Origin: a virus | IMG/VR virus record: IMGVR_UViG_3300022200_000050 | Span: 1-57,088 of that record | Length of the DNA: 57,088 nt | Strand: one strand, 5' to 3' | Part shown: one piece after another, positions 47,118 through 56,268 of the stretch | How the letters are laid out: each line of letters starts with the position of its first letter | How positions within the stretch are numbered: position 1 is the stretch's first letter | Program-made: the position numbers and the translations under genes | The notes under the pieces: generated by a model | Seen by the model: only the letters and a program-made list of their open reading frames with translations | Databases searched by the model: none | Told to the model about the DNA's origin: nothing

Positions 47118-47381
47118 TTAAAATTGAATCCAATTAGTTTTATCCCAACCCCAGAATCCAACAGAAGTAAATATTGTACCACCTGCTGTTGAAACAAAAA
47201 TTATTAGAGGGTCGCTAGCGGCAGTTGTAGTAGCAGCTAAAGCTTGCGCTTGAATGTAAGTATATTGCGAAGGCGAATGACTATCTGTGGCTAGCTTAAT
47301 TAAGTCAAGCAAAATAGGCATTAAATACGTATAGTCCGCAAACGTAATTAGTTTATTTGATTTTAACTCTATCGGATTCAT
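47118..47381 (-). CDS. Short MNPI-anchor protein, 87 aa, likely truncated fibre
   Basis: Residues 1-32 match the anchor of the 353-aa fibre at 44768. After 87 residues it ends (GFWGWDKTNWIQF) without a shaft. Either it is a stand-alone adapter that carries the next protein (45865-47106), or it is a truncated fibre. The stop is clean with no obvious frame continuation. Confidence 0.7.
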   Translation of the reverse strand: MNPIELKSNKLITFADYTYLMPILLDLIKLATDSHSPSQYTYIQAQALAATTTAASDPLIIFVSTAGGTIFTSVGFWGWDKTNWIQF

Positions 47382-47382
47382 A

Positions 47383-47406
47383 GGTACAAATATAATATTA
47401 TTTTAA
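47383..47406 (-). repeat. Fibre promoter repeat, copy 3
   Basis: Shares 24 bases with the other two copies; the TATATTTG box is at 47387-47394 and the ATG of the 87-aa gene follows after 5 bases. Confidence 0.8.
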
Positions 47407-47640
47407 AATATTTTTATGCTTTTTAATGTATTCTGTTAAGGCAGCACAAATAATTGCACTTTCGCCTTTAAGCCCATTCATATCTATAATTTCGTACATA
47501 TCAATAAGTTGATTAACGCTAACCCTTGTTTGAATAATAGAACTAACATACATCCCTATCCCTATCTTTTTAACGCATTTTAGCCTAATATCCTCTGGCA
47601 GAGCGTCAATTCTCATCTTTTGATTATTACTTAATTCCAT
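47398..47640 (-). CDS. Hypothetical protein, 80 aa
   Basis: Begins MELSNNQKMRIDALPEDIRLKCVKKIGIGMYV; helical protein ending in Lys-rich IKKHKNILK. It has a TACCTTTG promoter box (47663-47670) and its 3' end overlaps the third fibre promoter. No family recognised. Confidence 0.6.
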   Translation of the reverse strand: MELSNNQKMRIDALPEDIRLKCVKKIGIGMYVSSIIQTRVSVNQLIDMYEIIDMNGLKGESAIICAALTEYIKKHKNILK

Positions 47641-47662
47641 ATATGTATGACAATAACATACG

Positions 47663-47670
47663 CAAAGGTA
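47663..47670 (-). promoter_or_regulatory. Leftward promoter box between divergent operons
   Basis: TACCTTTG on the minus strand. The rightward scaffold operon has a weaker ACATTTG box near 47704-47710 and no clear partner element. Confidence 0.55.
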
Positions 47671-47728
47671 TGAAAATAGTATTAAAAAACAATATTAATA
47701 CGACATTTGTAGCGAAAACAACCATATA

Positions 47729-48751
47729 ATGAGTACAGAAGCAGAAAGACTTGCAGCAGAGTACATGGAGGAAAACTCCAAAAATGCTGAACCAATTGTA
47801 GCAGAAACTCCAATTGAAGTAGAACCAATAGCAGTAGAACCTACAACAGTAGTAGCAGAAGAAGTGGTAACACTAAAGCCTGAAACAGAAGAAGTAGAAA
47901 AAATATCGCTCTTTGAAAATATTGATAACCTAGATAAAACTGTAATTGCAGAAGAAAAAGCTGCAACAGAATTACCCGAAAGTATTAAAGCACAATTAGC
48001 TGAATACGAAGCCTTAAAAGCTGAACGTGAATTAGAGGTTAATTCAGATATGTACAAGCTACTTAAAAGCGGTTTAACATTAGAACAAATTGCTAATGGA
48101 ATTACCAAAGTAGATTATACTAGCTTTACTACATCTGATTTGATTAAATTAGAATTAGAGAAAGCAGGATTAAGCGGTGATGATTTAGAAGCAGCAATTG
48201 AAGAAGAAGTAAGTGGGTATAACTCATTAACACCTTTGGCTAAAGCAAAGTACGACAACGAATTAAAAGCTAACTATAAAACAGAAGTTAAATACGATGA
48301 AGCTACTAAACTTTTAGAAGATACTTTAAAAGCAAATGCTACGAACCCTATAAGCCAAGAAGCATACGTTAAGCAACAAGAAGAACAAACTGCTGCTAAT
48401 ATTAAGGCTGATACCGAAAGTATAGATAAGTACTTAGGTATTTTAAAAGGCAAAGGGGAATTAGACGAAGCAACAGTAGAAGCAATTAAAAATAGCTATA
48501 ACTTTAATAAAAGTATTGGCTACTTAAATGGCGATAAATTCGATGCGTTATCATTTATTAAGAACGAATACAAGATACATAACTTTGAAAAAGCAGTAGC
48601 TGAAGCAGAGCAAAGAGGATTCGACAAAGCAGCTAAGAAATTCGGTAGTCCCGAACAACATGGTGGCGGAGGAGGAGTAGGAACGGATAGAACTCCAGAC
48701 CAAATTTATGAAGAATATTTAAACAATGCAACAAAACCAAAATATAACTAA
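47729..48751 (+). CDS. Putative capsid scaffold protein
   Basis: A 340-aa acidic protein starting MSTEAERLAAEYMEENSKNA, with long Glu/Ala helices (LAEYEALKAERELEVNSDMY) and a Gly-rich linker before the end (GGGGGVGTDRTPDQIYEEYL). It lies directly upstream of the major capsid gene. Acidic helical proteins in that position normally act as scaffolds that guide capsid assembly. Confidence 0.75.
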   Translation: MSTEAERLAAEYMEENSKNAEPIVAETPIEVEPIAVEPTTVVAEEVVTLKPETEEVEKISLFENIDNLDKTVIAEEKAATELPESIKAQLAEYEALKAERELEVNSDMYKLLKSGLTLEQIANGITKVDYTSFTTSDLIKLELEKAGLSGDDLEAAIEEEVSGYNSLTPLAKAKYDNELKANYKTEVKYDEATKLLEDTLKANATNPISQEAYVKQQEEQTAANIKADTESIDKYLGILKGKGELDEATVEAIKNSYNFNKSIGYLNGDKFDALSFIKNEYKIHNFEKAVAEAEQRGFDKAAKKFGSPEQHGGGGGVGTDRTPDQIYEEYLNNATKPKYN

Positions 48752-48778
48752 AAAAACTTTAAAAACCAAAAATAAAGA

Positions 48779-50095
48779 ATGAATACAATCCCAATAGGGC
48801 AAAACGCAGGTAGCATTTTTGATGCAGCGAACTTTACCCCGTTACAAGTTTATAACTTAGTAACTCAAACAAACAAGGCATTCAAAATGGGTCAAGCCAA
48901 TATGCCAAAAGTAATGCGTGAACTATCAAAATTGAATGGTTCTACGGGTTCAATCCTTAGTGGTACTAGAACTTACAAGTTCCCTCGTATCGGAAATCAA
49001 TTCCCTTATGCTGTAAGTGGTGCAGCTCCTGTATTATCAAATAGTAACAAGACTGTTACAATTACTTTGACTGACGCAAGTTACAAAGAAATTGGAGTAG
49101 GTTCTTACATTTCTGATACTTCAACAGGTGTATCATGTAAAGTATCAAGTATTTCAGCAGGTGTTATTACAGCAGACTTATCGTTTAGCCCTAGTGGTTC
49201 AACAGTATTAGCTGCAACCGATTTTGCTATTAACAACCAAATATCATTCATTGGATACAATGGTGGTACTAGAGTTTACAAAGCGCAAGAACAAGGAACT
49301 CCTTTACCTACTTATGACACTTACCAAATTGGTCAATTTACAGCAGATGCTTTTGTTAAAGCAGAAGATGCTAATCAAGCTACTTGGTTTAAATTGAACG
49401 GACAAAACTACTATGCGGCTAAAGAAGAAATGTATAAAATTGATTTAATGCACTCTGCAATGTACAACTATTACTTAGGTAATTATGGTGCAATTGGTGG
49501 CGAAAATCCTTTACCTGCATCTTTCTTAAACCAATTGAAACAATACGGTGCAATGACTCAATCAAAAGCAGCTAATTTATCATTGAATGATTTCGAAGAT
49601 ATTGCTACTGATTTTATGCGTCAAGGTGCGGTGAGTGATGGTACTGAAATGTTTGTTTTCTGTGGTTTAGACTACGCTAAGAACATATCAAGAGTATTAA
49701 GACCTTACGTTGCAACTGCTGGTACAAACAACATTTTAAAAGCTACAAGCGGTTTAGATATTCGTAGATTCGAAGTATCGGGCTTAGTATTAAACGTAGT
49801 TGTTGAAATGTACTTTGAAAACAAAAACCAAGTAGGTTCAGGTAAATCTGATTCAGCTTATTGGGTTTGTGCAGATGGTGCTTATTCAGAAGACGGAAAA
49901 TACATTCCACCAATTGTAGATGTGTATTACGGACAAGAAGGCTTACAAAGAAGCGTAATTTTAGGAAAGAAAGATTTAATGGGTAAACACGTTGCAAATC
50001 CTGTAAACGACCAACCATTCAGTCAAGTATCTTTTGAAATGAACTCTTGTAAAGTTATCACTGATGTTCAAAAATGTATGTATCACGGTAATTAA
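48779..50095 (+). CDS. Major capsid protein
   Basis: A 438-aa protein starting MNTIPIGQNAGSIFDAANFT. The order and composition fit an HK97-fold capsid: an N-terminal arm, a beta-rich region at about 85-155 (SKTVTITLTDASYKEIGVGS, TADLSFSPSG) that could be an inserted domain, then the core with MFVFCGLDYAKNISRVL. It directly follows the scaffold and precedes the auxiliary protein. No protease signature is seen. The call rests on context and fold pattern. Confidence 0.8.
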   Translation: MNTIPIGQNAGSIFDAANFTPLQVYNLVTQTNKAFKMGQANMPKVMRELSKLNGSTGSILSGTRTYKFPRIGNQFPYAVSGAAPVLSNSNKTVTITLTDASYKEIGVGSYISDTSTGVSCKVSSISAGVITADLSFSPSGSTVLAATDFAINNQISFIGYNGGTRVYKAQEQGTPLPTYDTYQIGQFTADAFVKAEDANQATWFKLNGQNYYAAKEEMYKIDLMHSAMYNYYLGNYGAIGGENPLPASFLNQLKQYGAMTQSKAANLSLNDFEDIATDFMRQGAVSDGTEMFVFCGLDYAKNISRVLRPYVATAGTNNILKATSGLDIRRFEVSGLVLNVVVEMYFENKNQVGSGKSDSAYWVCADGAYSEDGKYIPPIVDVYYGQEGLQRSVILGKKDLMGKHVANPVNDQPFSQVSFEMNSCKVITDVQKCMYHGN

Positions 50096-50122
50096 TTTTT
50101 AAACAACTAAATAAATAACGAA

Positions 50123-51091
50123 ATGACAATTTTAAGACAAACGATAATTTTAAACACATTGGCAGATAATGCTGCCGATGCGTATGTAGATTCTAACGGG
50201 AATTTACAGCTTACTGGTGCAGCTTATGGCGCACCTAAAGCTACTAGCTGTACTTTAGCAAGACAGAATGCAGTTTCAGAAAGTTTAGGTATTGTTACTA
50301 CTACTTTTGTAGCGGTAAGCGGTGCTACTTACATTTTGAAAGTATCTGGCGGTAACTCTATTAGAGGTGGTTATAACCCAACGGTTAAAACTTACACTTA
50401 CACTGCTACTGCTTCTGACACAGCAACTACTATTGGAGATGTATTTAGAGCATTTATTAATGCTGACGTAAATATTTTAAACATAGTAGCTACTGGTACT
50501 GCTACTTTAATATGTACTGCTAAAACAGGCTTTGCAGAAATATTTATTTCAACTACTACTGCTAACACTACTATTGTAGTAACTAATCAAGGTGTGCCTA
50601 GCAGAGGTCAAGGAACAGTATTAGCTACTAGCCCATTGTACTTAACAAGTAACACTTACGGTACATTTACAGCAGGTGCAACTTACACACGTTGGAGTAT
50701 TCTTTGGACTGCCGCTAACGTTTCTGCTGCTCCTTCTAGCAATTCAACTGCAATGAATGAGTATGTAGTGTTTATTAACGATGCAGCTACAGCAGCTTAT
50801 TTAGATTTGTTAATCAATACTTCTTACGGTACTTTAACTCAATTACAATTAGGTTACAGAGCAGTAGTTTCTGCTTCAACAGTAACAGTAGCAACAGCAA
50901 TAACAACAGGTATATTAACTTTTGGAGCAGCTACTTTAGGTGCAAAACCAAGTGATTATTTTGTTGTATCGCCAACTGTAAACGTATTGGTAACAGGTAT
51001 TGTAAACGCTACTACTGGTTGCGCTACACCTGCTAATATATCAACAGTAGCAACTACTTATAAGGTAGCTGTAAGTAACTTACCTCGCTAA
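50123..51091 (+). CDS. Putative auxiliary capsid protein, 322 aa
   Basis: Begins MTILRQTIILNTLADNAADA. It is Thr/Ala/Val-rich with regular beta-strands (SGATYILKVSGGNSIRGGYN) and almost no charged residues, like decoration or head-fibre proteins. It immediately follows the capsid gene. No specific family is certain. Confidence 0.62.
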   Translation: MTILRQTIILNTLADNAADAYVDSNGNLQLTGAAYGAPKATSCTLARQNAVSESLGIVTTTFVAVSGATYILKVSGGNSIRGGYNPTVKTYTYTATASDTATTIGDVFRAFINADVNILNIVATGTATLICTAKTGFAEIFISTTTANTTIVVTNQGVPSRGQGTVLATSPLYLTSNTYGTFTAGATYTRWSILWTAANVSAAPSSNSTAMNEYVVFINDAATAAYLDLLINTSYGTLTQLQLGYRAVVSASTVTVATAITTGILTFGAATLGAKPSDYFVVSPTVNVLVTGIVNATTGCATPANISTVATTYKVAVSNLPR

Positions 51092-51156
51092 TTAATAACT
51101 TCTATAAAAAACATACATTATTTGTTTCCATGCTTGTAATGTTTGTTTTCTTCCAA

Positions 51157-51190
51157 CACAATAGCTCCCAAACGGGGGCTTTTGTGTTTT
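51157..51190 (+). terminator. Intrinsic terminator after the capsid genes
   Basis: CACAATAGCTCCC (51157-51169), loop AAAC, GGGGGCTTTTGTG and TTTTATT, one T-T mismatch and one G-T pair. Confidence 0.8.
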
Positions 51191-51245
51191 ATTGCGTATT
51201 GTAATATGCGATATTAAAACTTTATAATATAAATTAAAAATTGGT

Positions 51246-51253
51246 TATCTTTG
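51246..51253 (+). promoter_or_regulatory. Promoter of the 1522-aa tail protein gene
   Basis: TATCTTTG at 51246-51253, four bases before the ATG at 51258. Confidence 0.7.
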
Positions 51254-51257
51254 CTGT

Positions 51258-54200
51258 ATGCAATCAAGCCAAATAAATGACCTTACTAAAGGGCTTAATC
51301 GAGATACGGATTATCCCTCAATGCCCGATAATTATTATCCTTATGCGAATGATTTAGAACAAATAAGTGATGAAGAATTTGCTTCAAACATTAAGAATAG
51401 CAAAGCAGGAACACTTCAGATAACAAAAGTACCTAGCGCAACCACTCAAACAAAAATGTTTAGAGTAAGAACTTACGCTGATATAGGACAAGCAATAAAC
51501 GGACAATACTATTTATCACAAGTATTTATTTTTAGAGATATAAATGGAGTTCAGCAAAATTATATATCAATAACAAATTCTAGCCCAACAGTTACTAACT
51601 CAGATTTTGCAACAGCATTACAAGCAGCAATAGGAGCAGGCGCAATAGTAGCAACACAAGCTAGCGCATTATTATACACAACAATAGAGTTTGCATTAGG
51701 TACTTTTTCTAATATTGTAAGCATAGACCAAATAGTAACTTTAAATTCAGTAACAGGAACACAGACAAATACTCTTACAGTTTTAAGAGATTACGTAGCT
51801 ACCGAAGCAGAACTAGAGCCACTAACATACGTTAATAGCCAAAACTTAGGGTTCGTGTTAAGTGTAAGCGCAGATAATACAATTACGGAACTAGGAGTAG
51901 TAGATGAAGATAATGATTGGGCTTATGTAAGATTACTAAGAACCAAAAACTTTATACTAAGCAAAACAGAACCTATTAAATTTATAGTAGAACAACAAAA
52001 CGATGGAGTATATGCCTTATACTTTACTGACAACACCATTAAGGACAAATGTATATACGTTCCACCAAGCTTAACACAAGACTGCTGCCTAACATACAAC
52101 CCTACCAACATTCAAACAGCAGGAAAAGGAATATACAACCTAGTTCAAACTGATTCCCAAACTAACAGCCAATTAATAAATAATATTGGATATGTCACTT
52201 ACAAAAATACGCTACAAAGCGGTGGTGGCTTGCTTACAGGAGGAAAAAGATATGCGTGTAGGTTTGGAATAAACGGTTCTAACATTACTACTCAATGGAG
52301 TATGCTAAGCAATATTGTACCCGTAATTCAGGCAAGTGCTGATAGCGGACTAGCTTGGGTAAGTACAGAAGGAACACCTAGCGGAACTGCTACAAGCAAA
52401 CAGAATATAGTTACAATAAATAACGCACAAGCCGATGTATTTAACTTTGTAGAACTAGCAGTTATAAACTATACTGCCGAAAATGCTAGTAGCGCAGAAT
52501 TAGTTGGAAGATATGATGTGTTAGGCGAAAGCTTTGATATTATTCATAGTGGGCTAGAACTTACTCAATTATTAGACGTAGTAAGCCTTATAGAAGCAGA
52601 ACCCGTAATGCTTAAAGTTAGAGATATTGAAACCAAAAAGAATAGAATAAACAGAGCAAACATAGAAACTGCTAACGAAGATGCTAAGTGGCAAACAATA
52701 GCTGAAAATGCAGTAGTTGGCACTCAAAGGTATGACATAGAGAATACTGGGACGCTCCCAGCAACAGCAAGTAACCAAAGATTCTACGGGTACGGGAATG
52801 GCATATCGATGGGTATTATGCCAAGTAGCGACACAAGAGGTATAGAGAGAAAAATAGAATATGTTTCACAAATATCAGTTCCCCCTATTGTAGCACCACC
52901 TAGCTACGTGTCAGGAGTTTATACTGTCTCTGCTACTGATAGCCCTTTATTGCAAATAAATTTATCGGGCAGGGTAGGGATAACTACTAGACCAACTGTA
53001 ATAAGCACGATACCCGCTATTTGGGCTTATTACGATACAACTTCTACTGTATCGTTTAAAATAAAAAGAACAAGAGCAGGCGTTACTACTGAAATTATTA
53101 ACGATATTATTGATACAAGGCTAAGTACTCATGAATTTTTTGCACGTGCAGATTTAAGTAGGACTTATAATATTGAGACAAATAATGGAGACTTTATAGA
53201 ATTTTGGTGGGGCGTTTATATGGGTAGTAATGAGATTTCTGTTATAGATGATTCATATATAAATATAGTGCAAGCAGCAACCGCTTCTTCTACTCAATTC
53301 GTAGGAACACAAGTAGGCGAATATCAAATACCATTTAACGTAGCTAACAGAGCAGGGTATATGTTATACGAATATTATATGACTTATGTTAGATTTCATT
53401 TAAAGAACGGCTACATAACAGCACCTTACCCTTTAGGAAAATACTACATAGACAATGTTAATTATAGACGAGGATTAGTACAAATACTACCAATAGAACC
53501 GTTAAACCCTTTTACTGATACAAGTTCAATAACAGCAAGCAGAAAAGTATATAACTATGCTTTAAGCGTAGCTAACCTAGACCTTACTTACGTTAAAGAC
53601 GAACTATTAGGAGTAAGCTTTGAAAGAAGCGACCCTTTGAATACAGTTATTGGAAGTGGTATATACCATAATGCTAGAGTAATAGATGGCGATACTTATA
53701 CTTCTGGGTATGGAAATTTAAACGGTAACTTAGGAGCAGTAGCACAAAGAAACTTTGGATTATTCGTTAGTAATGATTTAGATAATCAAGTAATAAAATA
53801 TAGCAATGGTGATTACCTGAAACTTATTGGTATTCCTAGAGGATTAGGTTCTAATACTAATTATAAAAGCGGAAATAATAATATAGGAGCTATAGTAGAA
53901 TTACTAGGAAGCGCATCAAATACGGTTAACGATGCCATACTTAATAACGGAATTTATACAATAGAAGATAGTACTAGCATTGGGTTTGATTCAGTAGGGG
54001 ATATTGTTTATAATACAGTTAATAATTCGTATTATAAACCAAGCACTAGCACGTTAAACAATGCTTACACTAATGCTAAAGGAGTAGCAGTAGCAACCAC
54101 TTCTAAAGTAGGCGTTTATAATAATAGTACAGTAAACGATGTAAATACTTTTATAGCATTTTATATTAGACCTATTGATTTAAACATAATAGATTATAAA

Positions 54201-55826
54201 AATTATAGACCCGTTCCAACAGGAGAAATAGTAAGAATTACATCATCAACTCCAGACGTATTACCTACCGAAACGGTATATGGTGGAGATACTTATACCC
54301 AAAAAGTAATAAGGAAAGAAGCTGATTGGTATGTAGAGCCAACCCCTTCAACTAAGATAGCAAGTAGCGTAATTACGTTTTATGCACAAAACAGATTAAA
54401 TAGTCAATTGTTTTATACAGATACCACTGCACCAAAAGCAACTTGGAACTTACAAGGGAGTAAAAGCTTATATCAATACTTATTCCCATTTGCAACAGCA
54501 GCAGAAATAGTAGATGAACAACATAACTTTGACAAGAGTTACATAGGCGCAAATCAAATAAATAGAATTAGCCCTTATAACCCTAGACTACCATACCCTA
54601 CAAGTAACCCAACTAGAATATACTACTCTGAAGAGAAAGCAGTAGGTAGCCTTTATGATGCTTACAGAAAAGTAAAGCCATTAAACTTTGTAGATTTAGA
54701 ACTTCAAAACGGTGCTATTACAGCAATATTTGATATTAGAGATGTAATGATGGTTATACAGCCAAACTTTGTAGGGGCAATTCCTTACGCTGCCGATACG
54801 TTAATTCAAAGCGATAACACCGCTAAACTATTAGTAGGAAGTGGAAGCGTATATAGCAATAGAGTTTATCCACTATCAAGCTTTGGAACAGAGTTAAGAA
54901 CAGCTACTTTAAAAGGATATAACGTAAACGGAAACCCTCAAGTATATTGGTTAAGCAAAGACTTTACTAACATTAACCGTTACGATTATAGTGGAGTAAA
55001 AATACTTACAGACCAAAATAGTATGAGAACATTTATTAAAAACAATGTAGCACATATTAAGAACGAGTTTGATGTAAACCTATACTACGATGTTAATAAA
55101 AGTGATGTAACGGTAACTGCTAGAGCAAGTAAATACTACCCTAATTGGGTGAGTGGACAAGCTTATGTAGTAGGCGATACAGTATCATTTGGTGCAGAAG
55201 GATATTACCCTGAAGGTGATTTTGAGAAGATTAATGCAACTTATGTTTGTAAGGCTGATATTACAGGCGCATTAAATCCATTTTTAGACCTTACTCATTG
55301 GACTTTAAAAGACTTTACAGATAACGCTTATTATAACCATTGGAGTTTAATATTTAACGAAGTGGATAATATGTTCTTAACTTTTTTAAGCGCACTTCAA
55401 AAGAGATACTTCACTCATAACAAACGAATATTCTCACCGAGAGGAATAAGTGAATATGGTAGAATTTACGAAATAAACGTAGGTGAGCCATTGAAATTCT
55501 TTGAACAGAACGGTGTATGGAAGCAAGGACAGTTTTGCTTAGACGTACTTATTAATAAAGGTGGCGCATTTAAAAGGTTTTTAACATTAACTTTTGAGAA
55601 TGGTACGTATGCAATAATAGATGCTGACGTAACAGTAGAAACAGATACTAATTCAAGCACATGTACAGAGCATGAAACTAGAGCAAACATTACCTACTAC
55701 CCTATACAGCCTGATGGCGATGAAGGACTATTTGGAACGTATTTGTTAGTGAAAATTAGGAGTTATGACTTAGTAAAAATAAGAAGTATTAGCGGAATAT
55801 TTAATAGTATTCCATTAAGACGATAA
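51258..55826 (+). CDS. Very large tail protein, possible hub or stabilisation protein
   Basis: A 1522-aa protein starting MQSSQINDLTKGLNRDTDYP, a KGLNxDTDY-type N-terminus I know from large tail proteins of crAss-like phages. Many beta-rich segments follow, such as NIGYVTYKNTLQSGGGLLTG, with repeated Asn/Thr/Tyr. It has no clear enzyme motif. It is one of the largest genes and has its own terminator and promoter upstream. It probably forms part of the tail hub or its surface. Confidence 0.68.
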   Translation: MQSSQINDLTKGLNRDTDYPSMPDNYYPYANDLEQISDEEFASNIKNSKAGTLQITKVPSATTQTKMFRVRTYADIGQAINGQYYLSQVFIFRDINGVQQNYISITNSSPTVTNSDFATALQAAIGAGAIVATQASALLYTTIEFALGTFSNIVSIDQIVTLNSVTGTQTNTLTVLRDYVATEAELEPLTYVNSQNLGFVLSVSADNTITELGVVDEDNDWAYVRLLRTKNFILSKTEPIKFIVEQQNDGVYALYFTDNTIKDKCIYVPPSLTQDCCLTYNPTNIQTAGKGIYNLVQTDSQTNSQLINNIGYVTYKNTLQSGGGLLTGGKRYACRFGINGSNITTQWSMLSNIVPVIQASADSGLAWVSTEGTPSGTATSKQNIVTINNAQADVFNFVELAVINYTAENASSAELVGRYDVLGESFDIIHSGLELTQLLDVVSLIEAEPVMLKVRDIETKKNRINRANIETANEDAKWQTIAENAVVGTQRYDIENTGTLPATASNQRFYGYGNGISMGIMPSSDTRGIERKIEYVSQISVPPIVAPPSYVSGVYTVSATDSPLLQINLSGRVGITTRPTVISTIPAIWAYYDTTSTVSFKIKRTRAGVTTEIINDIIDTRLSTHEFFARADLSRTYNIETNNGDFIEFWWGVYMGSNEISVIDDSYINIVQAATASSTQFVGTQVGEYQIPFNVANRAGYMLYEYYMTYVRFHLKNGYITAPYPLGKYYIDNVNYRRGLVQILPIEPLNPFTDTSSITASRKVYNYALSVANLDLTYVKDELLGVSFERSDPLNTVIGSGIYHNARVIDGDTYTSGYGNLNGNLGAVAQRNFGLFVSNDLDNQVIKYSNGDYLKLIGIPRGLGSNTNYKSGNNNIGAIVELLGSASNTVNDAILNNGIYTIEDSTSIGFDSVGDIVYNTVNNSYYKPSTSTLNNAYTNAKGVAVATTSKVGVYNNSTVNDVNTFIAFYIRPIDLNIIDYKNYRPVPTGEIVRITSSTPDVLPTETVYGGDTYTQKVIRKEADWYVEPTPSTKIASSVITFYAQNRLNSQLFYTDTTAPKATWNLQGSKSLYQYLFPFATAAEIVDEQHNFDKSYIGANQINRISPYNPRLPYPTSNPTRIYYSEEKAVGSLYDAYRKVKPLNFVDLELQNGAITAIFDIRDVMMVIQPNFVGAIPYAADTLIQSDNTAKLLVGSGSVYSNRVYPLSSFGTELRTATLKGYNVNGNPQVYWLSKDFTNINRYDYSGVKILTDQNSMRTFIKNNVAHIKNEFDVNLYYDVNKSDVTVTARASKYYPNWVSGQAYVVGDTVSFGAEGYYPEGDFEKINATYVCKADITGALNPFLDLTHWTLKDFTDNAYYNHWSLIFNEVDNMFLTFLSALQKRYFTHNKRIFSPRGISEYGRIYEINVGEPLKFFEQNGVWKQGQFCLDVLINKGGAFKRFLTLTFENGTYAIIDADVTVETDTNSSTCTEHETRANITYYPIQPDGDEGLFGTYLLVKIRSYDLVKIRSISGIFNSIPLRR

Positions 55827-55884
55827 TAATCTTGTTTTAATGAGAAAAAAATCGCAAATTTGTAGTAATAAATAATTTATAAAA

Positions 55885-56268
55885 ATGGCAGCACCAGTAA
55901 AGATACCAAACATAAAAGCTAATTTCAATGCTTCGGCACTCGTTAATAATAACGAAGCAGCTTTAAGAGCAACAAACGAAGAAGGATTAAGCCACAAAAT
56001 AAGTTCTGAAAACTTAGATAAAATGAGTGGAAGTGGCGGATTTAAATATATTCCCGTTACGACTGCCCAAACAGGGTTATTATACAAAGGTATTGTTATT
56101 AATACTGATGCCGTAATAGCTGCTATAAGCATAGATGGAGTAAATTCATTAACTGCATTAGGATTAAGCGGTGTAACTATTAGCGCAGGCATATACTTAC
56201 CAGCACCTTTAGGCTCTGTATTTACAGCAGTAACTTTAACAAGTGGTACAGCAATAGGATATAACTAA
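55885..56268 (+). CDS. Putative small tail or decoration protein, 127 aa
   Basis: Begins MAAPVKIPNIKANFNASALV and ends GSVFTAVTLTSGTAIGYN. It is rich in Ala, Thr and Ser, with an acidic centre. It is translationally coupled to the next gene (TAATG). Its composition matches the auxiliary virion proteins in this window. Confidence 0.58.
   Translation: MAAPVKIPNIKANFNASALVNNNEAALRATNEEGLSHKISSENLDKMSGSGGFKYIPVTTAQTGLLYKGIVINTDAVIAAISIDGVNSLTALGLSGVTISAGIYLPAPLGSVFTAVTLTSGTAIGYN

Noticed and set aside
44677-47406. Invertible fibre segment driven by the serine recombinase
   Set aside because: The repeats are direct and consist of promoters; I found no inverted crossover sites around them.
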